From Fratercula arctica (Eukaryota > Chordata > Aves > Charadriiformes > Alcidae), in NCBI GenBank assembly GCA_947846985.1, contig CANTUZ010000010.1:24041095-24105094 (forward strand): a stretch of 64,000 nt of DNA. The letters are read 5' to 3'. The notes below the pieces were generated by a model, which had not been told where the DNA came from, did no database searches, and saw only the letters and a list, made by a program, of their open reading frames with translations. Each line of letters opens with the position of its first letter. The first letter of the stretch is position 1. Both the position numbers and the translations under genes were made by a program. This document shows positions 1 to 13,300 of the stretch, piece by piece.

Positions 1-3000
1 TCATCCAGATTCAGGGTTCAGGATACTGGGATCAAGGGTTGAACCTTATTTACTGATTATAATCCTGCAAAGAGCAGGCTGCAGAAGAAACAGAAACAGA
101 GACATTCCCACCATCTGCTAAGCACCCAGCTTTACACAGTGCAAGCACCACAATGTGTAGAAGAACTTGGGTTCTGACAGAGAATGTGGACTGAAATGCT
201 GCAGCCAGGGAGCTCTTGGGTGGTTGGCTGAACAAGAGAGACCACCAGTGTGGACAGAGCTTCTATTGCCTGGAAAAATCTGTCTGAAAAGACGTTATCC
301 TCCCTTCAGTTTGATAAAGATAGTTGTAAGACACGAAATACTGGTGTAGTAATATGACAACTTTTGCACACCTTTCTGCACCTGAAATAACCACTCTGAA
401 TGAACTTTCTTGTTTGCCTCTTCAGATCAATCAAAGTTTGTGAATAAACAAGAAATTTCAAACATATGCTATGTTCTTAAATGTAAGGATATTAATAGAG
501 AAATTGCTGAACAGGAATGGTTTTCTAAACAAGGCCTCCAAAGTAATAAAACACAGAAAACCAGAGATGGTTACAGAGGACAGACCCAGCAACCTCAGTC
601 CTGAAAACAGCGCCAAGAACAACGAACGTCCCATTGACTCATGGAGAGCTGTTTAAATTCCCGAGTAAATTACAGCACATCTGCTTTATATCCTGGACAA
701 AAGCCAGACTTGGAGATTTTATCTTCTTCTTTTATGAAACTCCTTAAAATGACTCTAGGGTAATCTCAGACAAAAACTGAACAGAGTTTAGGAAATACAG
801 GACTGTACTGGCTAAACTGGTTGAAATAAGCTGAAGGCAGGTAGCTTGTAAGCATGCCAGCTTCAGCCCAGTAGGCCATTTGTGCCTCTTGAGATTCACT
901 TTAACCCAAGTTCATTTGACAAAGGCAAGGAAAAGTTGCTTCACTTATACAGAAATTCGAATAGTAACATTCAGATTTGTCTCAGACTTTTAAGAGCATA
1001 CCTTAACTTTGGAGAGTGTACTCCCAAATGTCCCTTCCAATGCAAAAGTCTTTCTGAACAGAGCCTTAGCCTGAAACATCTCTTTTTTCAGTATATTACG
1101 AGTATGTGAGAACAAAGGACATTACAAGGTGGTTTATAATATTAACAATGGCTACCATGAAAATCCCATGATTTTGCATACAGCAGGAAGCCCAGTAAAA
1201 GAGGGACTGCACTTTAAATAGGTTTAGTTGTAATGTTTACACTGAAGGCTTTTTTGATTTGCAAATATTTCATGAGTCAGTTCTGATTTCTTCAGATGTA
1301 GTCATTGGGTCATATGAACATACCATAACACTTTCACAAATATCTGAAAATTATTTGAATGAAATCTCACAAAAAATTGTGCTTCTATGTGCTACAGTAT
1401 TTGCAATGTTGATTCAACAAACTCCGTTTTTGCTCTTCAACACATTTTTCTCTAGCATTCATATTGTTATAAATTTACATTAAGCAATGACAGAATCGCA
1501 CTCAAGATACTTAAAACTATCACACTATACTTAGCACAGAAAAGAGGAAGACTTGTATAATCAATACTGGGCTTTTAAAACTAGTAATGAAAACAACTTG
1601 ACAGCCTTCTGTCATAATTTATGGGAGTATCATTTTCGTTCCTAGGTTAGGCTAAGTCTCTGAACATGTCCCTAAAATATGCAGCTTTGCCATGAATTGC
1701 ATAAAAAAATAACAGAAAACCCAACAGCTGAAGCCAAATCTGAGAGGAAGACTATTTCCATGACAGAACAAACCAGTATAATCATGATTTAGTTCCACAT
1801 CAATATCTGTAACCATGCTAGTATGGGGGAAAAAAGGTGGGAGGTCCATAAAGCCATTCATTTTTTCCGTTCCAAATATTTTTTGAGTTAACCTTGGAAC
1901 ATTTTTCAACACAAGAGCAATACTTACTAGTTCTGATCCTCTTCAGCAGCAGCAATTTAATTCAGAAGCAGCATTATTTTTAACATTCCTGTACTTCATA
2001 TTACAGTTTATTTAGAAGCTTCAGATGCTGCTCACCTCCTAGCAGCACTACTTCTTTCTGAACTACCAGTTTGATCAGGGACCCCTTTTTTTGATAACTC
2101 ATTTTTCATATATATTACAAGAAGAAAGCAGGTCCAAGACAGATGTCTCTCCAAAATTAGTAGAGAAGATAGATACAGAAAGTTGGTTTGCAATCAGAGC
2201 AATTGTCTGAATTCCCTAACTGTATTTCCTAAAACCTTGTGATTCACTAGGGTAACCAAGTCGGTTGTGGGCTTGCCTTTTCCAATAAACTTAAGGTGGC
2301 ACATGATTATTTTGTTTGATTTTACAACATTAATCATTTTCTTAATTATTTGTAATGGTATCTTCCTTCTTAATGCCTGACATAATTTATATTCCAGTTT
2401 ACTGATTTCATTTGTCAAAGACTTCCGTGTGGCTTTAGTGGATTTTCAAACCTCACCATGTAGCCAAAATAATTCTTTGGAATGCAATAGGGCAAATGTT
2501 TTCTGAAACTTCTGTATTTCACTCCAATTCCTTTTAAAAGAATTTAAATTAACTGAAATCGAGCAGCATGGATACAGAATCAAATACCACCCCATCATTC
2601 CAATGCAATGCCTCTTTGAAACAGCACAGGTGTCCAATTAATCAGGTTTCAATGCCATAAAAGTGGGGTACTAAAAAAAGGAAGGTTAGATGGGAAAAAC
2701 CTGAAAAAAAAATCACGAAGTTCATAAAGGAGTGTGGATATATCAGTCAAAATCTGAAGGTGTAAATTCAAAGGGAAGACAAAAATGCAATTTGGCTGGT
2801 CATTAATAGTTATTACCAAAGTGCAAATAACAGAAGAAGAGAGACTACAATGTACGGTATGCAGTATCTCTGCAGAGGAAATGAATAAAGATGACCCTAC
2901 AAGGCTGACAGTCATATTCAGTCTTAAAAGTCACTTAAGTCACATCCTACTTTGTTTGGAAATGCAGCCCACAGTCATGTAAAGCAAGACAGGCTTAGCG

Positions 3001-4831
3001 TCAAGTCATGATTGCATAAACTCATTTACAATAGCGTAAATAAAGGAAGCAGCACAAAAAAAAACATGTTGAAAATGTGACTGATGTTAGGCAGTCCTCT
3101 CGCTCATGCTATTGCAATCATTTCTCTACTGTGGCCATCAGTAAACATGCATGGGGACACGTGTCTAAAAATTATTCCTTGCCATCAAAAATACAGAATA
3201 TGCAAACAAAGCCTAGTTCTATGTTGGATCTGAGGCATGAGTCATATGGGTAATGAGACAACCAATAGGGTTGCAAGCATCTGGAATATAATCTTCTGTG
3301 GATTCAAGTTCAGATAAGGTGACGACTGAGAGGAGGCAACATGGTATGTCGTTCTAAGGAGATACATTAACATGCTTCAGAAGAGGCCTTGACATTTGAA
3401 ACGTCAAGATGTAGTAGTATGAAGGGGAACCTTATTCTTCAGATCCTGAGTTTGGTACAACCAAATCAATTACTATTTCACTCATGTAAAACTTGGATTT
3501 TGAATTATTTGATAATTGGACGGAAAACAGTCAGCCAGTCCTTGCTCCAGCACCAGTACTATCAAAAGAGACACATCTCTATACACCTTGATGGTTTTTA
3601 TCATCACTCTGCCCACAAACATGGGGAAGGTTGCTTACTAAGCTGTACTTGCACAATTATTATATCCAATTTTCTTAATCAGATCTGGCATGTCATGAAG
3701 TCTATTGGTAAAATAGTTGCACTGTAAGATCTAATTTTCATATTTCTTGACATCAGTTGAAACACTGGTACCAAAAGATACTGCACAGCAGACCTTCACT
3801 ATATTTTTAAACATCTATGAAACATCAAAAGAAACTCATGCAAAGACATAATCTAAATACTTTTCTTCTTCTTTCCCCAATTCATATTACTGAACTCCAG
3901 AACTTAATTATGCATCTTTTGTTTATAATAAATTCAAACGTAGGTTTTAATGTATGTATGTGACAACAAAAATCCGCCCCTTGAAAGTTTTTGGGTAGGT
4001 AAACCTCACACAGCTGCGTGACTGCAAGTGTCAGAATCTATTTGTGCATGTCAGCAACAACAAAATAATCGTATAGACCAGCTCCTGACAAGGACAGTAA
4101 AGCATACAAGCTTTCAATATTGTTAAAGAGAAAAGACAGGTCTGTTGCTTGGGCAGAACACAGAGCTCCAAGAAATACAGGGATTCATTAACTCTGTCAG
4201 TAAGACCCTTCCTGGGGTGTCAAATAAGTATTGTAAGCTTAATTAGCACGTATGATTCTCAGAAAGCAAGGAGCTTTAATGTGCATAAATACTGTCTTGT
4301 TCTTGGTGAAGAAAAGCTAATGAAATACACCGGTTTAAGAACAGCTGTTCATTACTCCTCCCTGAGAGTTGCAAACGGATCAGTATTATGTGCAATCTAG
4401 GAATACATCTGCAAGATTTACAGATTTTAACTTTGCAAAATTTCAGATGAAAAGAAATTTTCAGGTTGCATTAGAAAGTGTTACCAATGAAAGTGAGCAG
4501 GATTTTTTTATGGTATTTCTATACCAGAAGAAGTCTTTGTGCAGGTACTACTATGCTAGAATGGAAGAAGGTTAAGGATACTAATATATTTTATTTTGCT
4601 CACAAAATTATTATGTGCTCAATCTGCAAAGTATTCCAAATAAAAATTTCTATAATAAAGTAGGCCAGAGGCAGGAATTTTCCAGAGAACATGAGAAAAT
4701 GGTTTGATAAATCTCATTGAACTCCAGCTCATTCAGGAGCTCACTTGAAATAAGCATAAAGGATTAATGGAAGGAGTGTGACAATTTTATCTTTTGAACC
4801 TCTAGCTTTAACTGTATAATTTGCATACATG
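1..4831. other. Non-coding DNA, no gene seen
   Basis: AT-rich unique-looking sequence. All open frames are short (up to 112 codons) and lack protein-family motifs. No transposable element was recognised. Confidence 0.6.
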
Positions 4832-4957
4832 CGTGAAATATGTGGGATCTGTGAAATAACAGACAGGGAGAAATATAAAATTATCAGCATTGAATGATTC
4901 TGGTTCAAAGAACATTAGTCCAGCTTTTCATCTGGTAGAGATATTAATCATAGGAAG
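4832..4957 (+). repeat. Unidentified ~126-bp repeat, copy 1
   Basis: Matches 7470-7595 in the same orientation by eye over its whole length, with shared blocks such as ATATAAAATTATCAG, TTCAAAGA and TAGTCCAGCTTTTC. The flanks do not match on either side. I do not recognise the family. Confidence 0.8.
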
Positions 4958-6383
4958 GAAATCCTTATCAGCATTGGAAGAAGGGGTATCTTTATCAGCC
5001 AACACAATATCCTATTCTTTTCTCTTCCTCATTAAAATGAACATGTCCAGAGAAGTGGAAGCCTGATTCAGAATTTCTACAGTTTCTTTGACTAAAAAAG
5101 TCAGGAAATGGGAACGGTGATATAAATAGTATCTACTTTTCATCTTCCTAAGGACAAAAGTTCTCCACTTGAATGAGTGCAGTACTTCCCTGCAGGACAA
5201 TGCGTGTGATGGGTGTCAGCGCACTGTATATATTCATGTCGCCGCTACCCTCCCACTAAGTGGCAGCCAGAAAATACAGAACCAAGTGGAATTTAAACCC
5301 GCTCCTATTTTATTTTATTTTAGCTACATTACTTTTTTACATTCAATATATAGATAGAATAATGGACAGCAGAACACTGAAATAAAAGGGAGATAAGCTT
5401 TAACGAGTGGTACCAGAAGCAAGCAGTTCGTTGTGGAAGAGGAGTAAGCACTATTTTGACCAGTCAAGAAGGCAAACAGGTTTCAAATTATGTTTAGCTT
5501 CATTCTGACAAAATCATAAAGATTCTGAAAATCAGTACTCAACTTCCATGGTCCAAAAGGTCTCAATGTTTATCCAGACTTCAGAATGATGCAGGTTTTA
5601 TCAAAATTGAACTACTCTTCTTCCTTCCAACGGGCCCCAAACATACCTCTTTACTCTTTCTATCAGGCACTAGCATCGCCATTGTACCTTCTCTTGTCCC
5701 AGCAGGACATGATACTTGCTTTCTTCCAACATGCCCTCTTACTCGCTATTGACTTTGAGGAGTCTTTGTGCATGTAGAGCAGAGGAAAACTGCTCAATTT
5801 ATATCTCATACTTATTCTTATATTACCCTTTTTAGGTGCCAGGGGAAGTATCTTTTCTTCTCAAAGGAAAGCATCTTGGAGTTCATTTAATATTCCTTAT
5901 TAGTACTCAAACTAGCTATGCCCTTAAGGCCTGAAAAAATGCAGCCTTCAATCATCTATACTTTAAGGCAAGAGAAAGACTAACAGGTCCTTAGCTTTTT
6001 CTCCTTCCCTTGCAAGATACATCAAAATGAAAATGAGTGACTGATGGCAGAAGAATTGTTGAAATCTTTCCATCCTTTTAGATACTTGGCACGTGAGACA
6101 TGTTAAATGAACTTTGTAAAGGTTTGAGGGTGTAATGATAGGGATTTATGTGCAGGAAGAAGTTCTTTACCCATCTTTCCAGCTCACAGACAGGAATTCT
6201 ACAGATGTTTGGGGTTTTTTGCTGCTGACTCACAACACTTACCGTCATAAACCAGAAAACGAAGACACTTTAAATTTTCTTAAAACATGGGCCTTGGTTA
6301 CTCTAGAGTTAGACGTTACTCTAACATCTAACACCTAACTCTAACATCTGTATTCTGTAACTTTTAACTATTCCAAATAGTTA
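4958..6383. other. Non-coding DNA between repeat copy 1 and CR1
   Basis: No gene. Just before the CR1, 6300-6350 has small internal repeats of the type CTCTAACATCTAAC. Confidence 0.6.
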
Positions 6384-7328
6384 TTGTTTAACATCTTCGT
6401 CAGCGACATGGACAGTGGAATAGAGTGCACCCTCAGCAAGTTTGCTGACGACACCAAGCTGTGTGGGGCAGCTGACACACTGGAGGGAAGGGATGCCATC
6501 CAGAGGGACCTTGACAGGCTTGAGAGATGGGCCCATGCCATCCTCATGAAGTTCAACAAGACCAAGTGCAAGGTCCTCCATCTGGGTCGGGGCAATCCCA
6601 AGCACTGATATAGGCTGGGCAGTGACTGGCTTGAGAGCAGCCCTGAAGAAAAGAACTTGGGGGTGCTGGTAGACAAGAGGCTCAACATGACCCATCAGTG
6701 TGTACTAGCAGCCCAGAAAGCCAATCGTATCCTGGGCTGCATCAGAAGCGTGGCCAGCAGGTTGAGGAAGGTGATTCTCCCCCTCTACTCCACTCTGGTG
6801 AGACCCCACCTGGAGTACTGCATCCAATTCTGGAGCCCCTACTACAAGGAGATATGGACGTGCTGGAACATGTCCAGAGAGGGGCCACGAGGATGATCAG
6901 AGGGCTGGAGCACCTCTCCTGTGAGGACAGACTGAGAGAGTTGGGGTTGTTCAGTTTGGAGAAAAGAAGGCTTCGAGGAGATCTTATAGTGGCCTAGCAG
7001 TATCTTAAGGGGGCCTACAAGAAAGCTGGTGAGGGACTTTTTAGGATGTTGGGTAATGGTAGGACTAGAGGGAATGGATTAAAACTAGAGATGGGACGAT
7101 TCAGACTGGACGTTAGGAAGAAGTTCTTCACCATGAGGGTGGTGAAACACTGGAATAGGTTGCCCAGAGAGGTGGTGGAAGCCCCATCCCTGGAAGTTTT
7201 TAAGGCCAGGCTGGATGGGGCTCTGAGCAACCTGATCTAGTGGGAGATGTCCCTGCCCATGGCAGGGGGGTTGGAACTAGATGATCTTTAAGGTCCCTTC
7301 CAACCCGAATCATTCTATGATTCTATTA
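6384..7328 (+). mobile_element. CR1 LINE, 5'-truncated, broken ORF2 plus 3' end
   Basis: Avian CR1 non-LTR retrotransposon, sense orientation. The copy begins inside the reverse-transcriptase domain just before the catalytic box (FADDTKL, near 6440-6460). It continues through the [12 protein letters not shown] region and ends in the diagnostic tail AAGGTCCCTTCCAACC plus ATTCTATGATTCTAT. It cannot be active: stop codons fall at 6606 (TGA) and 6995 (TAG), the frame shifts by one near 6850, and the 5' half is missing. The untranslated tail after the last stop (7238) is short, as in CR1. It sits between two copies of an unidentified repeat. No clear target-site duplication was seen, which is usual for CR1. 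Confidence 0.95.
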
Positions 7329-7469
7329 TTTGTTCATCATTGCATAGTGATCAGATAGATACGCTGTCACCATTACCAGCTGCTGAATTTTGCCTTCTAC
7401 ACAAGAAGTTGTTTTCCTAAACAGGGCTCTTTTTTTAGGACACTTCAACTGAAACTGAACAACATTTTT

Positions 7470-7595
7470 CTTGAAAGACGTAGGATCTGTAAAATATCTG
7501 ACAGGGAAAAATATAAAATTATCAGTACTGACTGACCCTAATTCAAAGAGCAATAGTCCAGCTTTTCGTCTTGTGGAGATATTCATTATAGGAAT
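7470..7595 (+). repeat. Unidentified ~126-bp repeat, copy 2
   Basis: Partner of 4832-4957, about 2.6 kb away; the CR1 at 6384-7328 lies between them. The copies differ by scattered substitutions and few or no indels. It could be an old dispersed repeat or a local duplication. Confidence 0.8.
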
Positions 7596-9448
7596 TGACA
7601 GATAATGGCAGATAATACTGCTGAGGCTGGGAAGCAGCAGATGGAACTGTTGCTGTTAAGTGTGCATATATTTTTTTTAAAATCCTGAAGTTTCATTTCT
7701 CAAGAGTTGTGCTCTCCAAACAACTAGCATATAAATGTATTTTTGACAGCCAGTAAACATTCCAGCTAGAATACTCGTACCATGTATGAGTGGAAAGTAA
7801 ATATCTCCTGATTTACTCTAATGTCTCAAATGTAGGAAATGAGTTAATATACTGGACATAAAATGCAAAGCCCTAATCTCCACAGAAATTAACACCATAA
7901 CATACCACAGCAAAGGCTTTTTCTGATAGACGTGTCATCTTTAAGATTGGAGATCTCAATTTGTCAATATTCCAATGCACATCTTCTGAAATCTATTAGG
8001 TGGGCAGACGTCTATGAGCAATGTTCATTTTAAGAGAACAGACATATATAGGAATTGACTTTGCAGCTGATGGAAATGATTTGGGAAATCTTTCAAATAC
8101 TGCCATTGATGTCTCTTTCCCGATTTCTTTTTTAAGACCTTGATCTAGCCAGCTGAACTTTCCATACCTTAGTTTCTCATTTGCTGTCCTACTAAATCAT
8201 GGTGTATTAGTTGAATTGTGACTTTTTTTGAAAGCATGACATTCTATGCATTTATCAAATACTTAAGACAACCAAATCCTATTCTATTGTTGGCTTTTGA
8301 AGGACCAAAACCAGAAAATACGTATGGATTGCAACAGCTTTCAAAAATTACCAGGAAAAAAAGGTGTAATATGTATTTGGGTGGTCAGATTGAGATACTT
8401 AAATCAAATTTTCATCAAACCTAAGTGCCAACTCAAGAATTTTTAAAAGGGGTGAACTGCAGCAGCCACATTCAAAAAAAATTCAGCACTTGTAATGTAC
8501 TCAAAGTAATTCCACATACTTTATGGACTTGAATCACCTGTTAGCATGGCACATGAATTTTGCTTGCTTTTTTATTCTAAATATAGACAATACATATTGA
8601 GGTCCCTTATGTAATCTTAAAAATTACTCCACACCCAAACTAAACTAATTCACCATGAATGACCCAGAACAACTTCAACTCCATTAGAGACAGTAGGCAC
8701 GTGAGGAAATGCAATGTTCCAAGTGCTGTGGGAGAACTGTATACTTTCTACTGAAAGGCTACTTTATTTCAAATTTCATGAAAAGACAAATCTGTTCCAA
8801 TTCGTAAGTATTAAGGTTTCCTGTAACAGTTTGTATTTACAAACTGGAACACGTTAAATGCCATGAAAGAATGTAGAGTATGCAACAACATGAAAATACA
8901 AATATTTATCATTTACTTCAAATTACATGCCCAAAGTTTTCAAGAAAAGGCTGACATGGAAGTCAGAGAAATATGGCCATCTGAAAAGGTCTTAATTTCA
9001 AGGGGGCTTGTTGTTCTTTTATCAATTTTTCCAAAACTACACTTCAGTATCTAGAACATGAGACCACTTTTCTTAATATTCTCTGAAAGAGAAAACAGTC
9101 GAGGGGTTTTATCACTGTGGAGCCATTAAAACTGGAAATAACAAAACCAAACACATCATGCACAGTCACACACACTGCCCCCAGGGCGCTTCAATGCTCC
9201 CATGATTTCATTGCAGACACCATAAGCAAACCCCTGGAATGGAACCCACAAGACTTTACATTTACACCCTGTTTTCCCACTGACCTATAAGCAATATAAT
9301 GTAAACATTTTGTGCCTCCTGCTGCAGCTATGCCTTTTATTCACACTGTTGTCTATCCAGAATACCAGATGCAATTTACAGCTGGCACCCCCCACAAATG
9401 TAGTATGCTTATAGGGGTTTTTAGTCTAGACCATGTGTTATGAAATTT

Positions 9449-9500
9449 AACTTTAAGACTATTCAGAACTTTAAGACTACTCAGAAGAACTTTTAAGACT
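9449..9500 (+). repeat. 18-bp tandem repeat, about 2.7 copies
   Basis: Unit AACTTTAAGACTATTCAG at 9449-9466, near-copy at 9467-9484, and a partial third copy after a 3-bp insert to about 9500. Looks like replication slippage. Confidence 0.85.
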
Positions 9501-10300
9501 TTGCATGGAGACTTTTTCTTACATTTCTGAGCAGAGTCAGTTTTGGTATAGGTAAAATGCTGGCAGGTGCCTAGAGCCGGTGATTGCTAGGGCACAACTG
9601 GAAATGAGTAATGACCAGAGCTGCAAGCAATCAGATACGCTCCTGTGGTTGCCTCTAGAGGAAGGATCAGTGTGTGGGAGATGACAGCTCCAGCTGGCAG
9701 CAAGGAGAATATATCCCCTTAGCTATACCAGTTTCTGCCATTGGCTTTTCGTCCCTCCCTCGCATACACTTGGGAGCAGCAAAAGCAGCAAGGTGGTGTC
9801 TCCCCCAGTTTAAACTGTGTACGCCAGTTTTATGGACATGGGTTTCATTTTGTTTCTTGTTCTTAAAAAGGGTAAAATAAGAGCTGACCTACTAGCTAGG
9901 AAGCATTTAAATACTTTGTTTGCTTAATGAGAAAGGCAAATTAAATACTACTTTTAGTTGTATTTTAGTGGTAGAAATTTTTAAGGGATTGACTGGAAAC
10001 CAGGCTGAAACTTGAATAACCTTCTTCCCAGTTAATCTCAAGAGGCTGAAAATAGTTGGCTATCTTCACTATGGAAAAAATAAATAAATGGAGCCCCTAT
10101 TGACCAAAAGCACCAGAGAAAACTATTAGATGGTTGTGACTGTTAGTGGTACTTCCTCCCACTAATTGTATTCTTATAATCAGAACTCTTGCTGTTACAG
10201 CTAATGATTCTGTAGAGATAGCATACAATACCACCATCTTTAGATTTCCTAATTGCATCATTGATAGCTATGAATACAGCTGTTTGAAGGTCACAAGCTG

Positions 10301-10308
10301 TGACGTCA
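10301..10308. promoter_or_regulatory. Palindromic CRE, TGACGTCA
   Basis: A full 8-bp CREB/ATF palindrome in CpG-poor DNA. No promoter is visible nearby; its role is unknown. Confidence 0.3.
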
Positions 10309-13300
10309 GTGGAACTGTGAGGGTGTAGCTAGAGACAAATTTTGACTCACTATTTGTGAATGATCACCCTAATGACCAGTCCAATACTGAGATACTTCAT
10401 CACAGTAGAAGATGTTTACTATTTTTCTAGAAATTTTTGAAATTATTTAAGTGACATTCATACATCAGTAACAAAAATGCAATGCTGCTCTCTTCCTATA
10501 ATAGTTTGCTTTTAAAACACAGTGTGAAAAGCACAGTACCCAGTACTGCCACAGTACCTTTTCAACATTAATGTCAACTGTCAAGATCGCACAGCCCTAG
10601 GCTATGTCTTTGTCCATGGGAAACAATAATCAGGAACTTGCAAATATAACCGGTTGAGTTGTTTTTGAAACACTTGAAAGTTGAAAATGTAAGCTTGTTT
10701 ATATAATTCTATGTTTATATACTTCTAATCAGAAGTTTTGGTTGAGTCTATTAAATAATTTAAGACTGTGGACAATGTGACAGTTTCTTTAGTCCGTCTG
10801 TGAATACTGGTTTCTCACTGAAATGCTATCTGGGGCCTGGGTACTACAGCAAAACTTTGGTGTTCCTGAATTTTCAGCCCATCTGGTAAAAAAATGTGAG
10901 CCATTTCTGTCATTTCTGAGCTCTACCTCTACTTCAGCAGTTATAAAACAGCAGCAAGAGTTCCCACTATGCCTATTTTAGAGAACAGAACTGGTTATTT
11001 TCTGCAGAATTCTCATCAGATAGAAATGCTTAGGCATAGACAGAAACCAAGACACACAGAAAACCTTAACTGTTCCAAACTTTCATGCTTTTTTTTTTTT
11101 TTTAAAAAAAACACCACTGCAATTCTTTCATAATTTGATAGAGGATAATAACTTGGCCTTTCCAAAACAGGCTGGAAGGTGCCTGCTAGGCTTGCAAGTT
11201 GTGATTCCCTCACTCTTGTAGTCAGTCTCTACTGTGAATGAAACAGTGGTTCACATGCATACCCAAACCAACAGCATCTAACATACAGCTAGGAAAGCAG
11301 TAAAGGATACCCTTCCTTTTTGCCCCATCCCTGTGGAGTGACACAACATGACATTCACAGCTCCGCACAGGAGGCTGACCAGAAAAGCAATTAATGGTTA
11401 ATGGTCTTTCCTGGGCATGCCTCTGATAGTACAAGGGTATCTTTGTATAAGAATATTCTGGGCTGTCCAGGAAGATTGCCTGCAATGAGGTAGTTGGGGA
11501 AAACAGTTGAACGTGGCAAGACAACTGTCCATAGAGGAGGTAAGAGGAAAATGGACAAGTCATCAACACCTTTCACATAAATTTCACAGAGAACAGCACC
11601 CACAGACACCTATCTTAGGAACACATCATACTGTAAATATGACATCCCACAGTAAATATGACTAAATCATAGTCGTCCATCACTCAGCTACTTTGCTCAT
11701 ACTAGCTTGCTTTTCCTCTTCTAGGTGACTGATTTAATGAAGACCTTCCTGCACTTTTTATTACATACTTCCTCAACACAATATGTTACATGTATCTCAG
11801 AAAACAGAATTCAGAATTTCAGAACTGAGATACAAAAATTATATAGAACAATGAAGCACACATGCTTTAGGTGAGAACTTAACTTGCCCCACATCATGGT
11901 TTAGGACACCCCACTACCTGTCTGCTTGGAGGCTGGATCAGTGCATCACTGGGTTGGCACTTCAGAAGACAGCAGGATAGTTTTGCTCAGAGGATCTATT
12001 TGCAAGCCTTGGCATAAGAGATGTGCTGGAGAACTAGAGATCAAAAAGACACGCTCTACAGATTTGAGACAGCAGTGCAGCTCACAGAAAAGCAACTTGG
12101 AAATGGTTGTAAGCTGGATGCCTGTTTGTTTTAATATTTTTCACAATAACTAAGAGGTTACTTGTCTTGGTCTTCATATATTTGAATGATCACTTTGAAT
12201 ATTCAGCTACTAATTAAAGAATTTTAAGAATTGTTTTGTTTTCTACTATTTTGTTTCAAAAAAACATAATAAGCCAGCCCAAACCTTATTCTTTCCTTTT
12301 TTTAACCAAGAAGATAGCTTAATTAATTTCAGCTGTGCTTACAGCCATACTTCTTGTCTGTATCAGTTCTAGATTACAAGATAAGCCAATAATGACTTTG
12401 AACTCCACAGGGAATTTATTCCAACTCACTGGAGTATTCTTATCATACTTTAACAATCTTTTCAAAACTAAACAAAACTAAACCGCCCCCTCTTGTTTAC
12501 ATGGAATGGGTTTTAATTTGATGTCACCAAATGTCTGTGCAATGTCAAGCATCAGGATGCACTGGTCAGTTCTGAGATGTTACAGACTAGCAGTGAGAAC
12601 ACACAGGGCATTTTAGTGAGAAATTCATACAGCTACAATTCCCTGAAACATATCCCTTTGTAAATTTTGGCTCATTTGGAAGGGTGAAAACAAACAGTTT
12701 CCATAATAGGATAGAATAGAGTATGTTCTGCGCCTCGCTTTTTAACGCAACACCAGGAAATTAAGTCCCTTCATTAAGAGTGTGAAAATTTTTTATTCTA
12801 TTAACATAGATTACTTTCAAATATATTACAGAAACCCCTCTCTCCACATGTCTCTGGAGTAAGCCAGGATTTCTTCCCTGTGAGGTCATGAGGTCATTTC
12901 AACCCATGACCCTTGCATGTCAGATATCTTCTGGAATGAATCTGAGAAAGATAAACTTCTTTCATTTATTATTGCTTGTGTGGCAATACCCAGCTCCACC
13001 TTACTGTCAGGTGAGAGTTGTTTTATTGATCTGTTTGGAACTCCAAGAAAGGACACTTCCCTCCCAAATAGATCCCAGTGGCAGTATGTTTAGTTCCTAC
13101 CCTACCAGCACAGTGGAGAGAAGAGCCCTAACCTTCCTCTGAGGAACTGTTTCTCTTTACATCTTTCCCAGGTGTGGCAGATGCTTTTGGTCTTTGTGGA
13201 ATAATACTTTGGGGAACATTCTGCTACTTTTCGAGGCAAGAAACTGCATAAAAATAATTGTTTTTCTTAGAAGGCCTTCCTGAAATTATTTCTGTGAAAG

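Noticed and set aside
3389..3727. 112-codon open frame on the + strand
   Set aside because: No domain, no splice or promoter context, and low-complexity composition; a random frame in AT-rich DNA.
6368..6695. Two minus-strand frames of over 100 codons
   Set aside because: They are antisense to the CR1 reverse-transcriptase region.
3156..8703. Several CACGTG E-boxes (about 3158, 6090 and 8698)
   Set aside because: A 6-bp motif scattered through non-coding DNA with no promoter context; others occur elsewhere, for example near 46760 and 56690.
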